Positions 60,711 to 64,000 of a stretch of 64,000 nt of DNA are shown piece after piece; the stretch's first letter is position 1, and every line of letters begins with the position of its first letter. The DNA is from Myxococcales bacterium (GTDB lineage Bacteria; Myxococcota_A; Polyangia; Nannocystales; Nannocystaceae): positions 62,001-126,000 of the forward strand of contig JACKDV010000011.1 in the NCBI GenBank assembly GCA_020633315.1, in the 5' to 3' direction. Below the pieces are notes generated by a model. That model saw only the letters and a list, made by a program, of their open reading frames with translations. It was not told the origin of the DNA and did not search any database. Position numbers and translations under genes: made by a program.

Positions 60711-62902
60711 CCCGCCACGCGGACCATGCGAGGCGGGCCCGCCACGTAGTGGATCGTGGGCAGCCGACTCGCGGGCTCGCTGCGATCCCAGTACGAGGCG
60801 AAGTGATACTCGCCGTCGCGCCACTTGGTGCCGAGCACGTTGTCCACCGTGAGGTCGACGCCCAGCCAGCGCCACTGGTAGCCCACCGAGGCATCGACCA
60901 CGGCCAGCGCTCCCGCGGTCGCGCCGTACGACAGCGGGCGCCGTCCCATCACGAAGCTACGCAGGCCCGCGCGGAAGCCCCGGGGGTGCATCAGGGTGCC
61001 CTGCACCTGGGCGAGGAAGGGCGGCGCTCCGGGGACCGGCGCGCCGGTCTGGGTGAAGCGAGCGTGGTTGCCGACCGCCGAGACCCCCAGCCCCAGCCAC
61101 GGGGTGGGCCGCAGCTGCACGTCGGCCTCCACCCCCAGGCGCTGGGTGGGACCGAGCTCGATGTTGAAGCCCGAGACGTGGTCGAACACGCTCTCGTTGG
61201 AGATCCACGTGCCGAACACCGCCGCGCCCACGTCGATGAAGCCGGCCGGCTGCCAGCGCGCCCCGAGCTCGGCGTTGTCGGCCAGGGTCATGCGCGGCTG
61301 GCCGCCTGCGAACTCGTCGAGGTCCACGTTCTCGGGCACCTGCTCGGGCAGCGTGAAGGCGCGGGCCTCCGGCGGCCGGAAGCCCCGGCCGTAGGCCGCG
61401 AAGAGCTGCCAGCGCGGGCCGAGCAGGGCTTGCGCGGCGAAGCGCGGCACCGCGGCCACCTGGGTGCCCGTGAACACCTGGCCGCCCTGCCGACGATCGC
61501 GGACCCGGGCGTGCACCGCCTCCACCCGCGCCCCGGCCTCCAGGCGGAGCCACGGCAGCGCGCGCCACTGCAGGCCGGGCCCGATGCCGAGCTCGTGCTG
61601 CTCCGCGAGCTGATCGCGGGACACGTCCCAGCGGGCGCCCTCCGTGGTGATCTGATCGACCTGCTGATCGACCACCGTGCCCGTCCAGTGCCCCTCGAGG
61701 CGCAGGGTCACCGCGGGGTGGAGCTGCCAGCGACCGTGCACCCGCACGCCGCCGATGCCTGCCTCCTCGTGCTGCTCGTGGCGATCGCCGTAGTCCGCCC
61801 GTGGATCGAGATCGCCGAACTCGGACTCGGTCCCCAGCCACCCCGTGAAGTTCTCGTCCAGCGACAGGCGCCGCGCCTGTGCGTGGGCCGTGATGGCCAG
61901 CGAGCTGCGCTCCCGCTGGTAGCCGGTGTGCACCGCCACCAGCGCCCGCGCCGACTCTCCGCCGGTGTCCTGCAGGTACGCGTCGTAGAAGCCCACCCGC
62001 CCCGTGTTGTAGTCGTCCAGGCGCAGCGTGCCCGGCAGCCCGAAGCGCGCCGCGTACAGGCCCCCCAGCGCGTCGAGGTAGGCCCCGCGGTGCTTCCACA
62101 GCCGCGCCTTGGCCAGCGCGCTCATGCCCTGCGCCTCCCGGTTCTCGCCGTAGCCGTGGTCGGTGAAGGCGGTGGCGGCCACGAAGGTCTCCTCGCCGCG
62201 ATCGCGAGGGGCGTGCACCACCACCGCGCGGTGGCGTCCCGTCGAGCCGAACTCGTAGCCAACCGTGGTGCCACGATACGCCGACGGCACTCCCAGCGAG
62301 TACTCCACCGAGCCCGCGGTGGCGAAGGCTCCCTGCTCGAGGCGGACCGAGCCCTTCTTGACCTCGAGGCTCTGGACCACCTCGGGGATCACGAACGACA
62401 GATCGAGGTAGCCGTGGGCGTGGACGTTGGAGCGCTCGTTGATCGGCACGTCGTCCACCAGCACCTCCACGTCTGATCCGTGCACCGCATCGAAGCCGCG
62501 GATGTAGTACTGGTGGCCCTTGCCCTGGTTGCCGTGCTGCACGACGAGCATGCCGGGCACCAGCCGGAGCAGATCCTCGGCGCTGCGCTTGGGCGTCAGC
62601 CGCAGGGTGGTGGCGCCGATCCGCTGGGAGGTCGCGGTGAGGCCATCGCCGGAGACCGTCTCCACCGTGACCACGCGGGTCTGGTCGCTCTCGGACTCGG
62701 CCTCCGACTCGCTCTCGGCCTCGGCCTCCGGCTCGCCTTCGCCTTCGCCCTCCGACGGCTCGGGCTCCGAGCGATCGGTCACCTGCACCGGCTCGGCAGC
62801 GCGAGCGTGCCCCGCGGCGAGGCCCGTGGATGCGCCCACCACCGCGATCGTCCAGAGCCATCGGTGAGCCGCCACCGCGCGGCCGAGCTTGGCACGTTTC
62901 AT
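60695..62902 (-). CDS. TonB-dependent outer-membrane receptor
   Basis: 735 residues from ATG 62902. A signal peptide ends near 'GHARAAEP'. An acidic Glu/Ser low-complexity stretch follows (about 45-73). The plug domain ('SAEDLLRLVPGMLVVQHGNQ', 'YYIRGFDAVHGSDVEVLVDD') leads into a 22-strand barrel with the final 'VRVAGSLRF', whose C-terminal Phe is typical of outer-membrane barrels. TonB receptors import scarce metals, siderophores, vitamins or sugars using energy from TonB. The substrate cannot be told from sequence, but the divergent His-rich exported protein 166 bp away points to a metal such as zinc or nickel. Confidence 0.93.
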   Translation of the reverse strand: MKRAKLGRAVAAHRWLWTIAVVGASTGLAAGHARAAEPVQVTDRSEPEPSEGEGEGEPEAEAESESEAESESDQTRVVTVETVSGDGLTATSQRIGATTLRLTPKRSAEDLLRLVPGMLVVQHGNQGKGHQYYIRGFDAVHGSDVEVLVDDVPINERSNVHAHGYLDLSFVIPEVVQSLEVKKGSVRLEQGAFATAGSVEYSLGVPSAYRGTTVGYEFGSTGRHRAVVVHAPRDRGEETFVAATAFTDHGYGENREAQGMSALAKARLWKHRGAYLDALGGLYAARFGLPGTLRLDDYNTGRVGFYDAYLQDTGGESARALVAVHTGYQRERSSLAITAHAQARRLSLDENFTGWLGTESEFGDLDPRADYGDRHEQHEEAGIGGVRVHGRWQLHPAVTLRLEGHWTGTVVDQQVDQITTEGARWDVSRDQLAEQHELGIGPGLQWRALPWLRLEAGARVEAVHARVRDRRQGGQVFTGTQVAAVPRFAAQALLGPRWQLFAAYGRGFRPPEARAFTLPEQVPENVDLDEFAGGQPRMTLADNAELGARWQPAGFIDVGAAVFGTWISNESVFDHVSGFNIELGPTQRLGVEADVQLRPTPWLGLGVSAVGNHARFTQTGAPVPGAPPFLAQVQGTLMHPRGFRAGLRSFVMGRRPLSYGATAGALAVVDASVGYQWRWLGVDLTVDNVLGTKWRDGEYHFASYWDRSEPASRLPTIHYVAGPPRMVRVAGSLRF

Positions 62903-63068
62903 GGTCGGGGCGGGTACGGGCCCGGACCGCGTTCGGTTCGGTGCCAATGGCGCTCCATGGAAATCCGTGACGAGCGATCGCGAGCGATCCACTCGTGGCC
63001 CACCGGCGTAATCGACTCGTCCCCATTGAGGGACCGCCCCTCCCTGCCCTACCCTGGTCCTGCGTTCC
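62903..63068. promoter_or_regulatory. Shared divergent promoter region with an inverted repeat
   Basis: 166 bp between the TonB receptor and the His-rich gene. GATCGC (62976-62981) and GCGATC (62984-62989) form a perfect inverted repeat with a 2-bp centre, placed to act on both genes. It could be a metal-regulator operator; it does not match a Fur or Zur box I can name. Confidence 0.4.
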
Positions 63069-63974
63069 ATGCGCTCGTTCTCGCCTCGCCGTCGACGCCT
63101 CGCGGCCCTGCTGCGCCACCCGGCGCTCGCAGCCGTCGCGACGCTGGTCTGGCTGCTCGGCGTGGAGATCGGGCCGGGGCTGCACATCGCGTTCCACGAG
63201 AGCCTGGGCCACCACCATCACGGCGCCTTGGAGGAGCACGAGCACGAGTCGCTCGCCTCCGCATCGTCGCACCATCATCGGCACGACCACGCGGAGCCGA
63301 GCGGCCATCGTCACGGGCACTCCACGACCCACGAGCACCAGGGGGCTGGTCATCACGAGGCGGCCGAGCACGCCGCGGGGCACCATCAGCCGCACGCCGC
63401 GCTCGGGCACCACGAGCACGCCTCCCTCGGCCATCACGAGCACGCTTCGCTCGGCGAGCACGCCGAGCCCGACCACCTCGAGCACGCCGCCCGCGGTCAT
63501 CACGAGCACGCTTCGCCCGGCCATCACGAGCACGCTTCTCGTCGTCACCACGAGCCAGGCTCCCGCGATCACCACGAGCATGCGCCCGACCGCGACCACC
63601 ACGCGTCCGGTCACTCGCACGCTCAGCCGTCCTCTGGCGACCACCACGCTCCGGCCGCGACCCACGAGCACGACTCGATCCCCTCCGAGCTCGGCGAGCT
63701 CCAGGCCCGAGCCCACGCCGACGACCACGACGCCACGGAGAGCCCTAGCGCTCATCCGCACGGCACCGTGCCCCACGGTCAGGGCAGCCTCGCGCACCGC
63801 GACCTCGCCTCCTCCACGCCCCCGCCATCGCTTCCTCCGCTGCTCTCGGCGCCCTGGCGACCGATCGAGCTGTGCCCGGCGCCCCGCGTGACGGAGCAGA
63901 GCCGGGCCCCTCGTAGCACGCGAGCCCGAGGCCCCCCGAGGGGACGCCTCGCCTTGCCGTCGGCCCTCGCCTGA
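63069..63974 (+). CDS. His-rich exported metal-binding-like protein
   Basis: 301 residues. An Arg-rich N-terminus and hydrophobic segment (about 14-40) target it across the inner membrane. Residues 40-230 are extremely rich in His (roughly a quarter), as HH, HEH and HHEHAS motifs, able to bind several zinc, nickel or copper ions. The last 70 residues are Pro/Ser/Arg-rich and probably disordered. It is divergent from the TonB receptor gene, which fits a periplasmic metal store or chaperone for that importer. The extreme composition makes family assignment impossible. Confidence 0.72.
   Translation: MRSFSPRRRRLAALLRHPALAAVATLVWLLGVEIGPGLHIAFHESLGHHHHGALEEHEHESLASASSHHHRHDHAEPSGHRHGHSTTHEHQGAGHHEAAEHAAGHHQPHAALGHHEHASLGHHEHASLGEHAEPDHLEHAARGHHEHASPGHHEHASRRHHEPGSRDHHEHAPDRDHHASGHSHAQPSSGDHHAPAATHEHDSIPSELGELQARAHADDHDATESPSAHPHGTVPHGQGSLAHRDLASSTPPPSLPPLLSAPWRPIELCPAPRVTEQSRAPRSTRARGPPRGRLALPSALA
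63408..63545 (+). repeat. 24-bp repeats encoding HHEHAS units
   Basis: Four related copies at 63408-63431, 63432-63455, 63498-63521 and 63522-63545, each encoding His-His-Glu-His-Ala-Ser plus two residues. They are in frame. Confidence 0.75.
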
Positions 63975-64000
63975 GCGCGGCCGCCGGTCCTCCTCGCGCA

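Overview
The window is very GC-rich, densely coded chromosomal DNA from a Gram-negative bacterium, most likely a myxobacterium (phylum Myxococcota) and probably close to the Nannocystis/Plesiocystis group. The reasons are four Ser/Thr protein kinase proteins carrying five kinase domains, C-terminal Cys/membrane-helix/Arg sorting tails of MYXO-CTERM type, MopE-like Cys/Asp repeats, many lipoproteins with Ser/Thr/Gly-rich linkers, DUF4388 repeats, and a kinase/sigma-factor pair. I see no tRNA, rRNA, insertion sequence, prophage or CRISPR array.

Layout. 1-3674 (minus): mutS2 and an overlapping, window-truncated beta-barrel-like protein. 3879-5315 (plus): an NhaD-type antiporter. 5518-8396: two convergent Cys-rich lipoproteins, one with a 57-bp/15-bp tandem repeat. 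8712-18417: a signalling block with a kinase-WD40-FGE fusion, a NigD-like two-repeat protein on the other strand, and a zinc-finger/kinase/TPR protein overlapping a sigma-factor gene. 18477-29030 (minus): a protein with an ATP-cone-like N-terminus, a ferritin-like lipoprotein, a basic-tailed unknown, a double kinase, a carboxypeptidase-regulatory-like protein and a phosphoglucomutase; the last three lie head to tail. 29373-31898: an ABC-2-like permease without an ATPase. 32236-36603: tandem metzincin-like proteases, a small lipoprotein and a MopE-like lipoprotein. 36708-39787 (minus): a lipoprotein, a DUF1269 membrane protein and a CoxE-like VWA protein. 39875-43615 (plus): a C45-type Ntn hydrolase and a hybrid histidine kinase, lying between the VWA gene and its likely MoxR partner at 43630-44457. 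44471-46033: an L,D-transpeptidase. 46167-50221: a tight globin / four-DUF4388 / kinase operon. 50576-51475: a short class I terpene-synthase-like protein. 51496-55940 (minus): a lipoprotein, GlgX and a trypsin-like protease. 56141-58951: an ABC ATPase/permease pair. 59004-60673: a small membrane protein, a lipoprotein and a crotonase-fold enzyme. 60695-63974: a TonB-dependent receptor divergent from a His-rich exported protein.

Functionally, the window mixes housekeeping (MutS2, GlgX, phosphoglucomutase, L,D-transpeptidase) with signal transduction and surface proteins. Glycogen/hexose-phosphate metabolism appears twice (phosphoglucomutase, GlgX). The groups most worth attention are the globin-DUF4388-kinase operon, the kinase with a built-in anti-sigma-type zinc finger next to a sigma gene, the metzincin pair with one decayed active site, the terpene-synthase-like gene, and the TonB receptor/His-rich pair that looks like metal uptake. 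Function calls rest on motifs read by eye; no database search was possible.
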